Positions 18,785 to 29,132 of a stretch of DNA of 64,000 nt are shown here, piece by piece. Source of the stretch: Methylomonas sp. 11b (GTDB lineage: Bacteria > Pseudomonadota > Gammaproteobacteria > Methylococcales > Methylomonadaceae); the NCBI RefSeq assembly GCF_000515215.1, contig NZ_KI911557.1, positions 1,323,586-1,387,585 of the forward strand, given 5' to 3'. Under the pieces are notes generated by a model. It did not search any database and was not told where the DNA came from. It saw only the letters and a list, made by a program, of their open reading frames with translations. Both the position numbers and the translations under genes were made by a program. Within the stretch, counting starts at the first letter, position 1. Each line of letters begins with the position of its first letter.

Positions 18785-19702
18785 TCAAGTTGCTTGATCT
18801 TCCAAATGAAACAGTTTTTTCGGCGCTAGTTTACCATCCAATAGGATTTCCCCCAACCCCAAAAAGGCCTGCGGCGAGTATATTCTGACCTGACCGGCCA
18901 TACCGCCGCTAAAGGCTATGCGTTGACCCAGCTTGATTTTTTCGGCCTGTTCAGCGGATAAAGATACATTCGGGATGGCTTCCAGGGGTACATCCAGCGC
19001 GATCAAGGTATTCTGCAATTGTGCAAAATCCATGGCCTGCAACTGCTGCAAGGTATGAGCCTGATCAAGATCGAACATGCCCGCCTTGGTTCTGCGTAAC
19101 GCGGTTACCGTACCGCAGTTCCCCAGCCAGTGACCAATATCCTCGGCCAGCGAACGGATATAAGTACCCTTCGAGCAAAATACATCCAGCGTCAATTGTC
19201 CTACTTCGGCATCAAAATTTAACAACTGCAATTCATAAATAGTGATCGCCCTGGGCTGCCGTTCTACGGTTTTACCTTCCCTGGCCAATTCGTACAATTT
19301 CTTGCCTTGATGCTTGAGCGCCGAATACATCGGCGGCACCTGCTCAATCGGGCCAGTGAAGTGTTGCAAACAAGCTTGTATGCGCGCGCCATCCAGTGCC
19401 GGCACCGGCATTTCGGCGACGATTTTGCCTTCGCTATCGCCGGTATCGGTCATCACGCCCAACTGCACGGTTACCTGATAACGTTTATCGTCATCCAGCA
19501 TCAAGGCCGACACCTTAGTCGCCTCGCCAAAACATAAGGGCAACAAGCCGGTCGCTAGAGGATCCAGCGCGCCAGTATGCCCGGCCTTGTTGGCATTAAA
19601 TAATCGCCTGACTTCCTGCAAGGCCTGATTGGACGACGCACCCAAACGTTTGTCGAGCAGCACGATGCCATGCACATCACGCCCGGACTTACGTTTTGCC
19701 AT
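18785..19702 (-). CDS. truB: tRNA pseudouridine(55) synthase
   Basis: A 305-residue TruB that isomerises U55 in the T-loop of tRNAs. The catalytic aspartate is in AGHTGALDPLATGLLP (~residue 45); the N-terminal HGIVLLDKRLGASSNQALQ and the C-terminal PUA-like region (VRIYSPQAFLGLGEI) are both present. Its ATG overlaps the rbfA stop by one base (TAATG), which suggests translational coupling. Confidence 0.97.
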   Translation of the reverse strand: MAKRKSGRDVHGIVLLDKRLGASSNQALQEVRRLFNANKAGHTGALDPLATGLLPLCFGEATKVSALMLDDDKRYQVTVQLGVMTDTGDSEGKIVAEMPVPALDGARIQACLQHFTGPIEQVPPMYSALKHQGKKLYELAREGKTVERQPRAITIYELQLLNFDAEVGQLTLDVFCSKGTYIRSLAEDIGHWLGNCGTVTALRRTKAGMFDLDQAHTLQQLQAMDFAQLQNTLIALDVPLEAIPNVSLSAEQAEKIKLGQRIAFSGGMAGQVRIYSPQAFLGLGEILLDGKLAPKKLFHLEDQAT

Positions 19703-20118
19703 TAATCGTCCTGCTGTGGTTTATCGGTCCCTGCTTGCGGTGCAGCACCAGCGTCCTTAACTTCTTCGTGATGCAAATCGCCAAGTAACTCGGCAACGCG
19801 CATACCGGTATCGAAGGAATGGTCGTAGTAAAAGTGCAGCTCGGAGATATGTCGCAAACGCATGCGCCTGGCTAACTCATGACGGATGAACGGCGAGATT
19901 TCGTTCAACACCTTCACGTTCGCACGCTTAGCGGCATCATCCTGAGCATCCAACACCGTCACAAAGATCTTGGCAACTGCCAGATCCTTGGACAACTCGA
20001 CATCGTTTATCGTCACGAAGCCCAAGCGGCTGTCGTCGACGTCGCGCTGTAATATCGACGCCAACTCTTTCTGCATTTCCGACGCCACCCGCTGACTGCG
20101 GCCGAACTCTCTCGCCAT
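19702..20118 (-). CDS. rbfA: 30S ribosome-binding factor A
   Basis: A 138-residue KH-fold assembly factor needed for late 30S maturation and cold growth. It reads MAREFGRSQRVASEMQKELA, then DVELSKDLAVAKIFVTVLD and the helix PFIRHELARRMRLRHISEL typical of RbfA. The final ~25 residues (after HHEEVKD) are a variable acidic tail. It starts 3 bases after the infB stop codon and overlaps truB by one base. Confidence 0.97.
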   Translation of the reverse strand: MAREFGRSQRVASEMQKELASILQRDVDDSRLGFVTINDVELSKDLAVAKIFVTVLDAQDDAAKRANVKVLNEISPFIRHELARRMRLRHISELHFYYDHSFDTGMRVAELLGDLHHEEVKDAGAAPQAGTDKPQQDD

Positions 20119-20121
20119 AAC

Positions 20122-22830
20122 CTAGATTTCCCGTCTGACTTCGATACGTTCAAACACTTCGATCTGATCGCCGTTTTGCACGTCGTTGTAGTTTTTCACG
20201 CCGATACCGCATTCCATGCCCATTTTCACTTCATTGACATCGTCTTTGAAGCGGCGCAAGGATTCCAATTGACCTTCGTAAATCACCACATTGTTGCGCA
20301 ACACGCGGATCGGCAGATTGCGTTTGACGAAACCGTCGATAACCATACAACCCGCAACCGCACCGAATTTCGGCGAGCGGAATACATCGCGCACTTCAGC
20401 CAGACCGACGATTTTTTCCTGAATTTCCGGCGCCAACATCCCGCTGATCGCCCGTTTCACTTCGTCTATGGCTTCGTAAATGATGCTGTAATAATGCAGA
20501 TCAATGTCTTTTTCTTCGATCAATTTCCGGGCTACCGCATCGGCACGTACGTTGAAGCCGATCAGAATCGCACTGGACGCTAGAGCTAAGTTGGCGTCAC
20601 CCTCGTTGATACCGCCGACACCGCCGAAAATGCATTTAACTTGCACTTCTTCGGTGGACAAACCAACCAAAGATTCTCGTAAGGCTTCCAAGCTGCCTTG
20701 AACATCGGTTTTGATAACGACGTTAAGCGTGGAGGTTTCACCGGCGGACATCCTGGAGAACACATCGTCCAATTTCGACGCATGCTGAGCGGCGTGACGG
20801 TTGGAGCGTTTACGATCTTCCCGATGCGCAGCCAGTTCGCGAGCGACACGTTCGTTTTGCACCACCAGAAATTCGTCGCCGGCGTCCGGAGTACCGGACA
20901 AGCCAAGAATTTCTACCGGCATACTGGGTCCGGCGGACTTAATAGCGTGGGCGTTTTCGTCGAACATCGCCCGTATCCGGCCATACTCGTGCCCGCAGAG
21001 GACGAACTCGCCTTTGCTCAAGGTACCTTTCTGAATCAATATTGTGGCAACCGCACCGCGGCCTCTATCCAGACGCGATTCGATACAGATACCGGAAGCG
21101 ATCCCATCCACCGGTGCTTTCAATTCCAACACTTCAGCTTGCACGATCAGCGCTTCAATCAATTCGTCGATACCGGTACCGACTTTCGCCGAAACCTTCA
21201 GGAATTGCACATCGCCACCCCACTCTTCCGGCACCACACTCAGCGTGGCCAGTTCTTGCATGACGCGATCAGGATTGGCTTCCGGTTTATCGATTTTGTT
21301 CAAGGCCACGATGATCGGCACGTTCGCAGCACGCGCATGATCGATGGCTTCCTTGGTTTGCGGCATGACGCCGTCGTCGGCGGCAACCACCACAATCACG
21401 ATGTCGGTCACTTCCGCACCACGCGCCCGCATCGCGGTAAACGCGGCATGGCCCGGAGTATCTAAGAAAGTTACCGCGCCGTGGTCGGTTTTTACCTGAT
21501 AAGCACCGATGTGCTGGGTAATCCCGCCCGCTTCGCCGGCAGCGACCCGGGTTTTGCGGATGTAATCCAGCAAAGAAGTTTTACCGTGGTCAACGTGACC
21601 CATGATGGTGACGATGGGCGCGCGCAGTTGAACTTTACGTTCGTCGCTGTCACCTTGCACCTCGGCCAGCATTTCCTGCTCAAAGTCATCTTCGCTCTGC
21701 ATGATGGCTTTGTGGCCCATTTCCTCAACCAAAATCACCGCCGTTTCTTGATCGATGGTTTGATTGATAGTGGACATGATGCCTAGCTTCATCAAATGCT
21801 TGATGACTTCGGCAGCCTTGATGTTCATTTTTGCAGCCAAATCCGAAACCACGATGGTTTCCGGAATGGTTACGTCATAGACAGTCGGCGCAACCGGCTT
21901 TTCGAACTTGTGTCGGGCCTGATTGACATCGATCTCGAATTCAGGCTTTTCCCGACGCGAAGGCGCCTTGCCTTTTTTGCCTTTGCCACCGCGACGCGCG
22001 GCATCGCCGCCGCCACCGATATCCCCATCGGTAGCCGGGCCGCGAGTGGGCTTGAATTCGGCTTTTTTCTTATGCAGCGTGGTTTGTTGCTGCTTGGCTT
22101 CGGCTTTTTGTTTGACTTTTTCCGCGGTTCTTTGCACCGCAGCTTCCAACCTTTCTTTCTTTTCTTTTTCCAGACGCTGCTCTTCAGTCATCTCCGGCGC
22201 GGCACTCGGGGCGGGCGCTTCGACCTTAGCAAGCACTTCAGGCTGAGCTTCAGCAACAACCGGCAACTCCTCAGTCACCTGCTGCTCTGCCGCAATCGGT
22301 TCTGCGGTTGCCGTCACAGCCGGCACGGACACCTCAACCGGCTGAGCAATTTCCGCACTGACTACTTGCTCTTCCTGTACAGATTGAGCAGCCTTCTGCT
22401 CATGCAAGTGCTTACGCTTTTCTTCTTCGATAGCTTGTTGCCGTCTCTGTTCGTCCAAAGCTTGTTTGGCTAATTCGGCCTGTCTTAGCTCGTCGTTAAC
22501 AGAGGACGCATCGCTGCGCTTGATATAAGTCTTTTGCTTGCGCACCTCGACACTGACGGTTTTCACAGCTGTACCCGGCGGTGAGGATTGTCTTAATTCG
22601 GTTTTGGTACTGCGTTTCAAGGTAATGCGTTTGGGGGCGGCGGCTTCTTGATCGGCGTCCGACTTGCCGTGGCGCTTGCGCAAGTGCGCGAGTAATTTGA
22701 CTTTCTCTTCATCGTTTATCACATCGTCGGGCGCGCTGGCTGTCAAGCCGGCTTCCTTCAATTGTTCTAAAAAACGCTCCAAAGGGATGCCAACAACCTC
22801 TGCCAATTCCTGTACTGTTTTATCGCTCAT
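20122..22830 (-). CDS. infB: translation initiation factor IF-2
   Basis: A 902-residue GTPase that places initiator tRNA on the 30S subunit. An N-terminal IF2_N helix domain ([20 protein letters not shown]) is followed by a long Glu/Lys/Ala-rich linker (~residues 55-300), a second IF2_N domain, and the G domain: G1 GHVDHGKTS (~410), G3 DTPGH, G4 NKID, G5 SAK. Domains II-IV follow to the end. The charged linker is the variable part of the family. It is 14 bases downstream of nusA. Confidence 0.98.
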   Translation of the reverse strand: MSDKTVQELAEVVGIPLERFLEQLKEAGLTASAPDDVINDEEKVKLLAHLRKRHGKSDADQEAAAPKRITLKRSTKTELRQSSPPGTAVKTVSVEVRKQKTYIKRSDASSVNDELRQAELAKQALDEQRRQQAIEEEKRKHLHEQKAAQSVQEEQVVSAEIAQPVEVSVPAVTATAEPIAAEQQVTEELPVVAEAQPEVLAKVEAPAPSAAPEMTEEQRLEKEKKERLEAAVQRTAEKVKQKAEAKQQQTTLHKKKAEFKPTRGPATDGDIGGGGDAARRGGKGKKGKAPSRREKPEFEIDVNQARHKFEKPVAPTVYDVTIPETIVVSDLAAKMNIKAAEVIKHLMKLGIMSTINQTIDQETAVILVEEMGHKAIMQSEDDFEQEMLAEVQGDSDERKVQLRAPIVTIMGHVDHGKTSLLDYIRKTRVAAGEAGGITQHIGAYQVKTDHGAVTFLDTPGHAAFTAMRARGAEVTDIVIVVVAADDGVMPQTKEAIDHARAANVPIIVALNKIDKPEANPDRVMQELATLSVVPEEWGGDVQFLKVSAKVGTGIDELIEALIVQAEVLELKAPVDGIASGICIESRLDRGRGAVATILIQKGTLSKGEFVLCGHEYGRIRAMFDENAHAIKSAGPSMPVEILGLSGTPDAGDEFLVVQNERVARELAAHREDRKRSNRHAAQHASKLDDVFSRMSAGETSTLNVVIKTDVQGSLEALRESLVGLSTEEVQVKCIFGGVGGINEGDANLALASSAILIGFNVRADAVARKLIEEKDIDLHYYSIIYEAIDEVKRAISGMLAPEIQEKIVGLAEVRDVFRSPKFGAVAGCMVIDGFVKRNLPIRVLRNNVVIYEGQLESLRRFKDDVNEVKMGMECGIGVKNYNDVQNGDQIEVFERIEVRREI

Positions 22831-22844
22831 AGTATCCTCCTGCC

Positions 22845-24356
22845 TCAGCCCTTATCCTCTGCGAACCAAGATTCGCGGGCTTTCATGATTAGTTTACCAG
22901 CACGCTCCTCGGTCATGCCGGTAAATTCGATAATGTCGTCTATCGCCTGCTCCGCCAAGTCATCCAAGGTAACAATGCCCTTGGCAGCCATTTGGTGCGC
23001 CAACTCTTCGTCCATCCCATCCATGCTCAACAATTCCTCGCTAGGCACGGCGGTTTCAATTTTTTCTTCGGATGCGATAGCACTGATCAACAAAGCGTCC
23101 TTGGCGCGAGTGCGTAAAGCTTCCACCAACTCTTCGTCGAAGCCTTCGATCTCCAGCATTTCGTCGACGGGGATATACGCAATTTCCTCGATATTATTCA
23201 GACCCACGTCAACCAGAATACCGGCGATTTCCTCGTCCACATCCAGCAACTCCATGAATTGCTGCTTGGACTTGGCAGCTGCTTCGTCGTGGTTTTTATC
23301 TACTTGCGCGGCATCTTGAATATTCAACTCCCAACCGGTCAGCTCGGTAGCCAGACGCACGTTTTGACCGCCACGTCCGATAGCTTGCGACAAACTGTCG
23401 GTAGCGACCGCCACATCCATGCTGTGCTTATCTTCATCAACCACAATCGATTGAATTTCAGCCGGCGACATGGCATTAATCACGAATTGCGCGTCGTTGC
23501 TGTTCCATAAAATAATATCAACCCGTTCGCCAGCCAACTCATTGGAGATAGCTTGCACTCTGGAGCCGCGCATACCGACACAAGCACCGATGGGATCCAG
23601 ACGCGGGTCGTTGGCTCTGACGGCGATTTTCGCGCGGGAACCGGGATCGCGAGCCGCCGCCAAAATCTCGATCAAGCCTTCGCCGACTTCCGGCACTTCC
23701 AAACGAAACAGCGCGATCAATAATTCAGGCGCGGTGCGGCTGACAAACAGCTGTGGACCGCGCGGCTCTGAGCGCACAGCTTTCAAATAACCACGCACCC
23801 TGTCACCCATTCTCACTGGCTCTTTCGGGATCATATCTTCCCGGGCAATATAGGCTTCGACATGGCCACCCAAATCCAAGTAAACACTGCCTTTTTCCAA
23901 GCGCTTCACGACGCCGGTGACCAGCTCGCCAACCCGATCTTGATAGGCTTCGACAATTTTCTTGCGCTCGGCTTCGCGAACTTTCTGAATGATGACTTGT
24001 TTGGCGGTTTGCGCAGCAATCCGGCAAAAATCGACCGATTCGATCTCTTCTTCCACATAGTCGCCGACTTGGATATTAGGATTATCGAATTGCGCCACTT
24101 CCAGCAGCACCTGCCACCCTGGATGCTCGACGTCGCCGTTGATTTCCGGGTTGGCATCGACCACCAGCCAACGACGATAGGTCGAATAATCGCCGGTATG
24201 ACGATCAATGGCTACTCGGGCTTTAATCGGGTTTTCATAACGCTTGACAGTCGCCGCTTCCAACGCGGACTCAATGGCCTGAAAGATAATTTCCTTGTCT
24301 ATTTCCTTTTCGTTAGCAAAAACGTCTGCTACTAATAAAATCTCTTTATTTGCCAC
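22845..24356 (-). CDS. nusA: transcription termination/antitermination factor NusA
   Basis: A 503-residue elongation factor that binds RNA polymerase and modulates pausing, termination and antitermination. Order: N-terminal RNAP-binding domain (1-125), S1 domain ([20 protein letters not shown], ~135-200), two KH domains ([33 protein letters not shown]), then two C-terminal acidic helix-hairpin-helix repeats as in E. coli. It starts with GTG, preceded by AAAGGAGG located inside the end of rimP, an 11-base overlap. The leader before rimP has two terminators, which could let NusA control its own synthesis. Confidence 0.98.
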   Translation of the reverse strand: MANKEILLVADVFANEKEIDKEIIFQAIESALEAATVKRYENPIKARVAIDRHTGDYSTYRRWLVVDANPEINGDVEHPGWQVLLEVAQFDNPNIQVGDYVEEEIESVDFCRIAAQTAKQVIIQKVREAERKKIVEAYQDRVGELVTGVVKRLEKGSVYLDLGGHVEAYIAREDMIPKEPVRMGDRVRGYLKAVRSEPRGPQLFVSRTAPELLIALFRLEVPEVGEGLIEILAAARDPGSRAKIAVRANDPRLDPIGACVGMRGSRVQAISNELAGERVDIILWNSNDAQFVINAMSPAEIQSIVVDEDKHSMDVAVATDSLSQAIGRGGQNVRLATELTGWELNIQDAAQVDKNHDEAAAKSKQQFMELLDVDEEIAGILVDVGLNNIEEIAYIPVDEMLEIEGFDEELVEALRTRAKDALLISAIASEEKIETAVPSEELLSMDGMDEELAHQMAAKGIVTLDDLAEQAIDDIIEFTGMTEERAGKLIMKARESWFAEDKG

Positions 24357-24831
24357 TGCGACCTCCTTTAGTGAGTAAGTAATCCGGCACCAAGCGTGCC
24401 TTGCTCATTGCCTGAAACGGGATGCTTAATAATTGTTCGCCATCCTGCAACAGAACAGTCTCGCCTTCGACGGCCTTAATCTGCCCGGTAATTTTGCGGC
24501 GTTTATCGATGGGTTTAAATAAACTCACCAGTACAGTGCTCCCCAAAAAGCGTTGAAATTGGCTGAGCTTGAAAAATGGCCGATCCGCACCAGGCGAAGA
24601 AACTTCCAATTGATATTCGCCTGGAATCGGATCTTCGACATCCAGCGCTCCGCTGAGCTGATGACTGACCTTGGTGCAATCTTCCAGCAAAATACCGTTT
24701 TCGCTGTCGATATAAATGCGCAACATGCCGTGTGTAGGATGCGGGTTGTACTCTATTCCCACACACTCATAGCCAAGACCTTCCACAATTGGCTCGATCA
24801 AATCCACCAAATGTTCAGGAGCCTGTTTCAT
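24346..24831 (-). CDS. rimP: ribosome maturation factor RimP
   Basis: A 161-residue 30S assembly factor, first gene of the operon. It begins MKQAPEHLVDLIEPIVEGLG and contains GILLEDCTKVSHQLSGALD and YQLEVSSPGADRPFFKLSQF, the two diagnostic RimP segments, then a C-terminal SH3-like barrel. ATG is preceded by GGTGAGG. Its end overlaps the nusA start by 11 bases. Confidence 0.97.
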   Translation of the reverse strand: MKQAPEHLVDLIEPIVEGLGYECVGIEYNPHPTHGMLRIYIDSENGILLEDCTKVSHQLSGALDVEDPIPGEYQLEVSSPGADRPFFKLSQFQRFLGSTVLVSLFKPIDKRRKITGQIKAVEGETVLLQDGEQLLSIPFQAMSKARLVPDYLLTKGGRSGK

Positions 24832-24854
24832 TAACGCCTCACCTTTTCAAACCC

Positions 24855-24877
24855 AAAAAAAAAGAGCCTCAGGCTCT
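24855..24877 (-). terminator. second leader terminator upstream of rimP
   Basis: On the minus strand AGAGCC, a three-base loop, GGCTCT, followed by nine or so T (complement of the A tract 24855-24863). It ends only 24 bases before the rimP start codon, so operon expression must pass through it. Confidence 0.85.
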
Positions 24878-24930
24878 TCCATAAACAACCAAAACCCATG
24901 GGCTTCGCGTTTTTCGAAAGCCCACAAAAG

Positions 24931-24955
24931 AAAAAACCCCTTGAAGGGGCTTTCT
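24931..24955 (-). terminator. first leader terminator upstream of rimP
   Basis: On the minus strand GCCCC, loop TTCAA, GGGG followed by TTTTTT (complement of 24931-24936); flanking A/U pairs can extend the stem. It would release a short RNA of roughly 130-150 bases from the promoter at 25085-25113. Confidence 0.85.
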
Positions 24956-25084
24956 TAGCAAAACCACGCCTGAAACAGCATTGAGGAGAACACCCTCGTT
25001 TATCGAGACACTTATCTCAAAAAACTACGCTTATCAGGAAACAATTTCCCACCTCAAAAACTGCGGCGAAAAATTAAAAACCGA

Positions 25085-25113
25085 ATTATAACCATATCTT
25101 TCAAGGAAGTAAA
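25085..25113 (-). promoter_or_regulatory. sigma-70 promoter for the rimP operon leader
   Basis: Minus strand: -35 TTTACT (complement of 25108-25113), 17-base spacer, -10 TATAAT (complement of 25085-25090), a perfect -10. Expected start near 25078. The stretch 25114-25398 between it and the tRNA genes holds nothing else I can recognise, apart from a short GC palindrome near 25355-25367. Confidence 0.6.
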
Positions 25114-25398
25114 TCGGCATTACACTCCACCGGACAAGATTGGCTAAACATGCCCGTTTCCCTGGAAGCCGTGCTCTCGACAAAATCTCGTAGCGCCGCA
25201 CTTAGAAAAATGACATTGGAGACAAAGGCTTCAAATTATCGTCAACCTCGCTCGCCAGCCAAACCTCAAACGACAATGACATTGAGTTGATGGGGGCAAT
25301 CCGTCAGTTACTTCTTAACGACAACAAGGAGAATCAGTATGTTAGGTGACTTTAGCCGGTCGGCCGGTATTACGAGGAGAATGCTTGTTTTCAGGTGG

Positions 25399-25474
<76 letters not shown>

Positions 25475-25497
25475 AGCGACTTAACCTAAAACCAGAA

Positions 25498-25573
<76 letters not shown>

Positions 25574-25587
25574 GTCAAGAGCCGCGC

Positions 25588-25616
25588 ATTAAACTAGGTT
25601 ATAAACAATTAGTCAA
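25588..25616 (-). promoter_or_regulatory. promoter of the tandem tRNA-Phe genes
   Basis: Minus strand: -35 TTGACT (complement of 25611-25616), 17-base spacer, -10 TTTAAT (complement of 25588-25593), followed by GCGCGG. The GC-rich discriminator is the type seen at stringently controlled stable-RNA promoters. Confidence 0.75.
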
Positions 25617-25765
25617 GGAAAATACCGTTATTGCCGGCTAGCTGGACAGCAGGCGGCGATTTATGCAATTCTTGCGCACCGCAAATTCCTGGTATTTTTA
25701 TCATGAAATATCGGGCTTTGAAGACACAACACCCATTGAAACAACCCAAGCACACGAGACCGCTT

Positions 25766-26587
25766 ATGCAAGCTTTCACCGACATCCGCGCCCTGATAAT
25801 AGACATGGATGGCGTCCTTTGGCACGGCGACCGAGCTCAAGCAGGACTCGTTGAGTTTTTTCAGATACTACGCGATTTAAAGCTGCCATTTATCCTGGCC
25901 ACCAATAACGCCAGCCTGACAGCTGAACAATACGTCGACAAACTGGCGAAAATGGGCGTAACGGTAGCGTTGAAGGAAATCCTGACCTCGGGCATGGCCA
26001 CCGCGCTGTATTTATCCGAACGCTATGACCCACAAACGACTCGCGTATTTGTGATTGGCGGCATCGGTGCCCGGCAACCGCTGCAGGATTTGGGCTTTAA
26101 ACTTACCGGACTTTACGAGACGGAGCCGGATCAGCGCGCGCACCTGGTTGTTTGCGGCATGGACCGAGAACTGAGCTGGGACAAACTGGCCACCGCCACC
26201 CTGAATCTGCGAGCCGGCGCGCACTTCATCGGCACCAACGGTGACCTATCGCTACCTACCGAACGCGGCGAAACACATGGCAACGGTGCCATTCTGGCAG
26301 GCTTGACCGCTTCCACCGGCATTAAGCCGATGATTATCGGTAAACCGGAGCCTATTATTTATCGACAGGCATTGAGCCTGTTGAATGTCGACCCGGCCTA
26401 TACTGTCGCTATAGGCGACCGGCTGGACACCGACATTCTCGGCGCAGTGCGCACCGGTATCCGCAGCCTGATGGTCCTAAGTGGCGTATCCAGCGAACAA
26501 GACATCGCTGCAGCCGATTTCGGTCCAACCTGGATTGTGCCGGACATCCGCGACATCACCGAGCTGTTGGGTAACAGCAAACTTTAA
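25766..26587 (+). CDS. HAD-IIA family phosphatase (NagD/phosphoglycolate-phosphatase-like)
   Basis: A 273-residue HAD hydrolase with a IIA cap. Motif I is IIDMDGVLWHGD (Asp nucleophile), motif II FILATNNAS, motif III Lys in MIIGKPEP and motif IV GDRLDTDI. Family members dephosphorylate small phosphates such as 2-phosphoglycolate, glycerol phosphate or nucleotides; the substrate is not readable here. The open frame extends back to 25631 and has another ATG at 25703, but conserved sequence begins at 25766. It lies 33 bases before dhaK, so triose or glycerol phosphates are plausible substrates. Confidence 0.83.
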   Translation: MQAFTDIRALIIDMDGVLWHGDRAQAGLVEFFQILRDLKLPFILATNNASLTAEQYVDKLAKMGVTVALKEILTSGMATALYLSERYDPQTTRVFVIGGIGARQPLQDLGFKLTGLYETEPDQRAHLVVCGMDRELSWDKLATATLNLRAGAHFIGTNGDLSLPTERGETHGNGAILAGLTASTGIKPMIIGKPEPIIYRQALSLLNVDPAYTVAIGDRLDTDILGAVRTGIRSLMVLSGVSSEQDIAAADFGPTWIVPDIRDITELLGNSKL

Positions 26588-26620
26588 GCTCTTCTCAGAC
26601 CAATACAGCAGAGACGAATC

Positions 26621-27607
26621 ATGAAAAAATTTATCGACAGCCCGGACACCTTATTGCAAACCAGCCTACAGGGCTTTGCCAAAGCCCATGCCGACATCGT
26701 GCAATTCAATCCTGAGCCGCGATTTGTATATCGCAACGTGCGTAAAACCGGCAAGGTCGCGCTGATTTCCGGCGGCGGTTCAGGCCATGAACCGCTGCAC
26801 AGCGGCTTCGTAGGCGTCGGCATGCTGGATGCCGCCTGTCCCGGACAGGTATTTACTTCACCAACGCCGGACCAAATGCTGGCTGCGGCACAAGCCGTGG
26901 ACGGTGGCGCGGGCGTGCTGTTTATCGTTAAAAATTACGCCGGCGATGTAATGAATTTTGAAATGGCCGCCGAGATGCTTGATTTACCCAACGCCAGCGT
27001 CCTGATTGACGACGACATTTCCCTACCAAAAACCCACAGCATTGGCCGTAGAGGCGTGGCCGGCACCGCCATCGTCGAGAAAATCGTCGGCGCCGCCGCC
27101 GAATCCGGCGCTGACTTAGCCGCCTGCAAGGCACTGGGCGAACGCGTCAATCAAGCAACCGCCTCCATGGGTATCGCCTTAACCAGCTGTACGGTGCCGG
27201 CCTTAGGCCACCCAACTTTTGCTATTGCGGACGACGAAATCGAAATGGGTGTCGGCATCCACGGCGAACGCGGTCGCGAAACGGTGAAACTGGCGAGCGC
27301 CAGCGAAATTGTCGAACAATTAGCCGGACATATTTTCGACGAATTGAAACCAGCTTCAGGCCAAGCCGTGTTGCTGCATGTGAACGGCTTCGGCGCCACA
27401 CCGCTGATCGAACTACATTTGATTTACGAATTGGCCTGGCAATATTTCAGCAAACGCGGATTAATCATCCAGCGCTCTTTAGTCGGTAACTTCACCACCT
27501 CGCTGGATATGGCCGGCTGTTCGCTAACGCTGACGATGCTGGACGAAGAAATGCTGGGTTTGTGGGATGCTCCGGTGAATACCGCTGCGTTGCGCTGGGG
27601 TTGTTGA
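26621..27607 (+). CDS. dhaK: dihydroxyacetone kinase substrate-binding subunit DhaK
   Basis: A 328-residue DhaK, the subunit that binds dihydroxyacetone covalently through a histidine. Visible are the ISGGGSGHEPLHSG loop (~residues 46-60), the PNASVLIDDDI segment, and the substrate-binding His in MGVGIHGERG (~residue 212). It ends LWDAPVNTAALRWGC, matching complete DhaK. The ADP-binding partner DhaL is encoded next door but on the opposite strand, converging with only 13 bases between stops. No DhaM phosphotransfer subunit is seen nearby. Confidence 0.93.
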   Translation: MKKFIDSPDTLLQTSLQGFAKAHADIVQFNPEPRFVYRNVRKTGKVALISGGGSGHEPLHSGFVGVGMLDAACPGQVFTSPTPDQMLAAAQAVDGGAGVLFIVKNYAGDVMNFEMAAEMLDLPNASVLIDDDISLPKTHSIGRRGVAGTAIVEKIVGAAAESGADLAACKALGERVNQATASMGIALTSCTVPALGHPTFAIADDEIEMGVGIHGERGRETVKLASASEIVEQLAGHIFDELKPASGQAVLLHVNGFGATPLIELHLIYELAWQYFSKRGLIIQRSLVGNFTTSLDMAGCSLTLTMLDEEMLGLWDAPVNTAALRWGC

Positions 27608-27620
27608 AACGGGTAACGAC

Positions 27621-28268
27621 CTAAGCGGCTTGCGCCTGGGCGTTTTTCAACACCTCGGCTATCGCCTCGATCATCAGCTGCGCAGTCTTGGCACCGGCGT
27701 CGATATGGCCTTTGCTGCGCTCGCCCAGAAAGGACGAGCGGCCCTTGGTAGCCAGCATGTCCCGAGTCGCTTCCACGCCATCTGCCGCCACCAGGCTTAG
27801 GCTATCCAGAATCTCGGCCAGCGGCTTACCCGCAGCCGCCTGCTCCCGCAACTTCTTGGCGACCGGCACTAGCACATCCAGCATGGTCTTCTCACCAACA
27901 TCAGACTTGCCGCGTTGCTTCACAGCCTCGACTGCCTGCAAAAATGCATCAGAAAACCCAGCCAGATCGATAAGCTTGTCCTTAGCATTTTTTGCCAACG
28001 CGATGAATAAAGTCGCGTACAAAGATCCGGACGCGCCACCGACAGCAGCCATCACCGTCATACCAATTTTCTGCCACGCAGCAACCCAGTCGAGTGTCGC
28101 TATCTCACCGGCATGCTCGCGTAAGGCCTGCAAACCACGCTGTAAATTAAACACATGGTCGCCGTCGCCTATCGCTTGATCCAGTTCGGTTACTTCCTGG
28201 GCATGCGCATCGATAGTATCAATCAGTGCTTGAATCAATTCCGGAAACAATGATGGGGTCAATGACAT
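27621..28268 (-). CDS. dhaL: dihydroxyacetone kinase ADP-binding subunit DhaL
   Basis: A 215-residue all-helical DhaL/DAK2 domain protein that holds the nucleotide in dihydroxyacetone phosphorylation. Motifs: AIGDGDHVFNLQRGLQ (Mg-ADP Asp residues, ~residues 32-47), GASGSLYATLF (~80) and ATKGRSSFLGERSKGHIDAGA near the C-terminus. ATG 28268 is preceded by GGAGG at ideal spacing; the frame extends 13 codons further without support. Being convergent with dhaK, it needs its own promoter, which is unusual for this pair. Confidence 0.92.
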   Translation of the reverse strand: MSLTPSLFPELIQALIDTIDAHAQEVTELDQAIGDGDHVFNLQRGLQALREHAGEIATLDWVAAWQKIGMTVMAAVGGASGSLYATLFIALAKNAKDKLIDLAGFSDAFLQAVEAVKQRGKSDVGEKTMLDVLVPVAKKLREQAAAGKPLAEILDSLSLVAADGVEATRDMLATKGRSSFLGERSKGHIDAGAKTAQLMIEAIAEVLKNAQAQAA

Positions 28269-28433
28269 GCAGCCTCCGCACAACAAAACAATTTGACAGA
28301 GGAGCATAGCTAAAACGCACTACTACTGTCCAGCTGTCAGCATTTGTCGCTGCATACGGGACTAAAAAAAATGGCAATACGCCAGAATTCGTTAGCCCAA
28401 TACCGGCTGGGCATAATTGAAATGAATTACGAT

Positions 28434-28982
28434 TTAACTATTTTCCAGAACCAGGGAATCCAGCAATGGCAACTCTGCATCCGGGTCATACACGCTGAAG
28501 CGGTATTTCTCCTTCAAGTATTCCAAAAGCCAGGCGTTGGTGTCGGCTCTGCGCTGCCCGGCAGCCTCGTTCATTTGTTGTAAGCGCTGACGCACCGCGT
28601 GTTGCGGCAGTAACAACAACTCAATATCGGCCATCGACACGAATTTTTCCGGATCAGGGTTCTTGCCGTTAAAAATCTTGAATAGCTGATGTTTTTTTAA
28701 GCCCAAATGCGTGTTGAGCTCATCTTTAAACTCTATAAACAACGGTAACAAATCGCTGCCGACGCACGTGTCTTCATGCAGTTTGTGTAAACGATTTAGC
28801 AAATGGTAGACCGCAAACCGGTACAATTCGGACTCGCGCACAAACAGCCGAGCCGCCATGGCACGCACGGCAATTCGGTCGGAATTGTTCAACCGAATGG
28901 AAACAATGTGCTTTTTATCGTCTAAAAGATGTTCGTTGTCGTTCAACGCAAGTCCTTTGTGAGTAATCGCCGGCAAACTCAC
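28434..28982 (-). CDS. conserved hypothetical protein with ribbon-helix-helix-like N-terminus
   Basis: 182 residues, soluble. Residues ~24-66 (KHIVSIRLNNSDRIAVRAMA, then FVRESELYRFAVYHLLNRL) resemble a ribbon-helix-helix DNA-binding domain: a short beta strand followed by two helices. The remainder is helical and charged, with a Leu-rich region at ADIELLLLPQHAVRQRLQQM. I do not recognise the family. It is divergent from the argD-argF operon with a 236-base gap, so a regulator role is possible but unproven. Confidence 0.6.
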   Translation of the reverse strand: MSLPAITHKGLALNDNEHLLDDKKHIVSIRLNNSDRIAVRAMAARLFVRESELYRFAVYHLLNRLHKLHEDTCVGSDLLPLFIEFKDELNTHLGLKKHQLFKIFNGKNPDPEKFVSMADIELLLLPQHAVRQRLQQMNEAAGQRRADTNAWLLEYLKEKYRFSVYDPDAELPLLDSLVLENS

Positions 28983-29132
28983 ACCGGTCGAAACAGCTTA
29001 ATTTGCGAGAATTTAAAGCATCAATGTTACAGATTTATAACAAACACCCCGACACGCGAAAATTTCCTGTAAGCCGCTCGGATAGGGTTTACTAGTCGAG
29101 CAAATCAGCGGATTTTCAGGAAAAACTATTTA

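Larger units (their letters stand above)
24832..25078 (-). promoter_or_regulatory. long leader of the rimP-nusA-infB operon
   Basis: About 250 bases expected to be transcribed from the promoter at 25085-25113 before the first gene. It has no open frame of note but contains two complete intrinsic terminators and, between them, a further GGGCTT/AAGCCC hairpin (complement of 24900-24923). Such a layout suggests transcription attenuation: some RNA ends early and some reads through to rimP. I found no match to a riboswitch I know. Confidence 0.5.

Noticed and set aside
24832-25078. 6S RNA or another known housekeeping RNA in the rimP leader
   Set aside because: No closing stem or central bubble like 6S RNA could be paired; the terminators and promoter fit an attenuated leader better.
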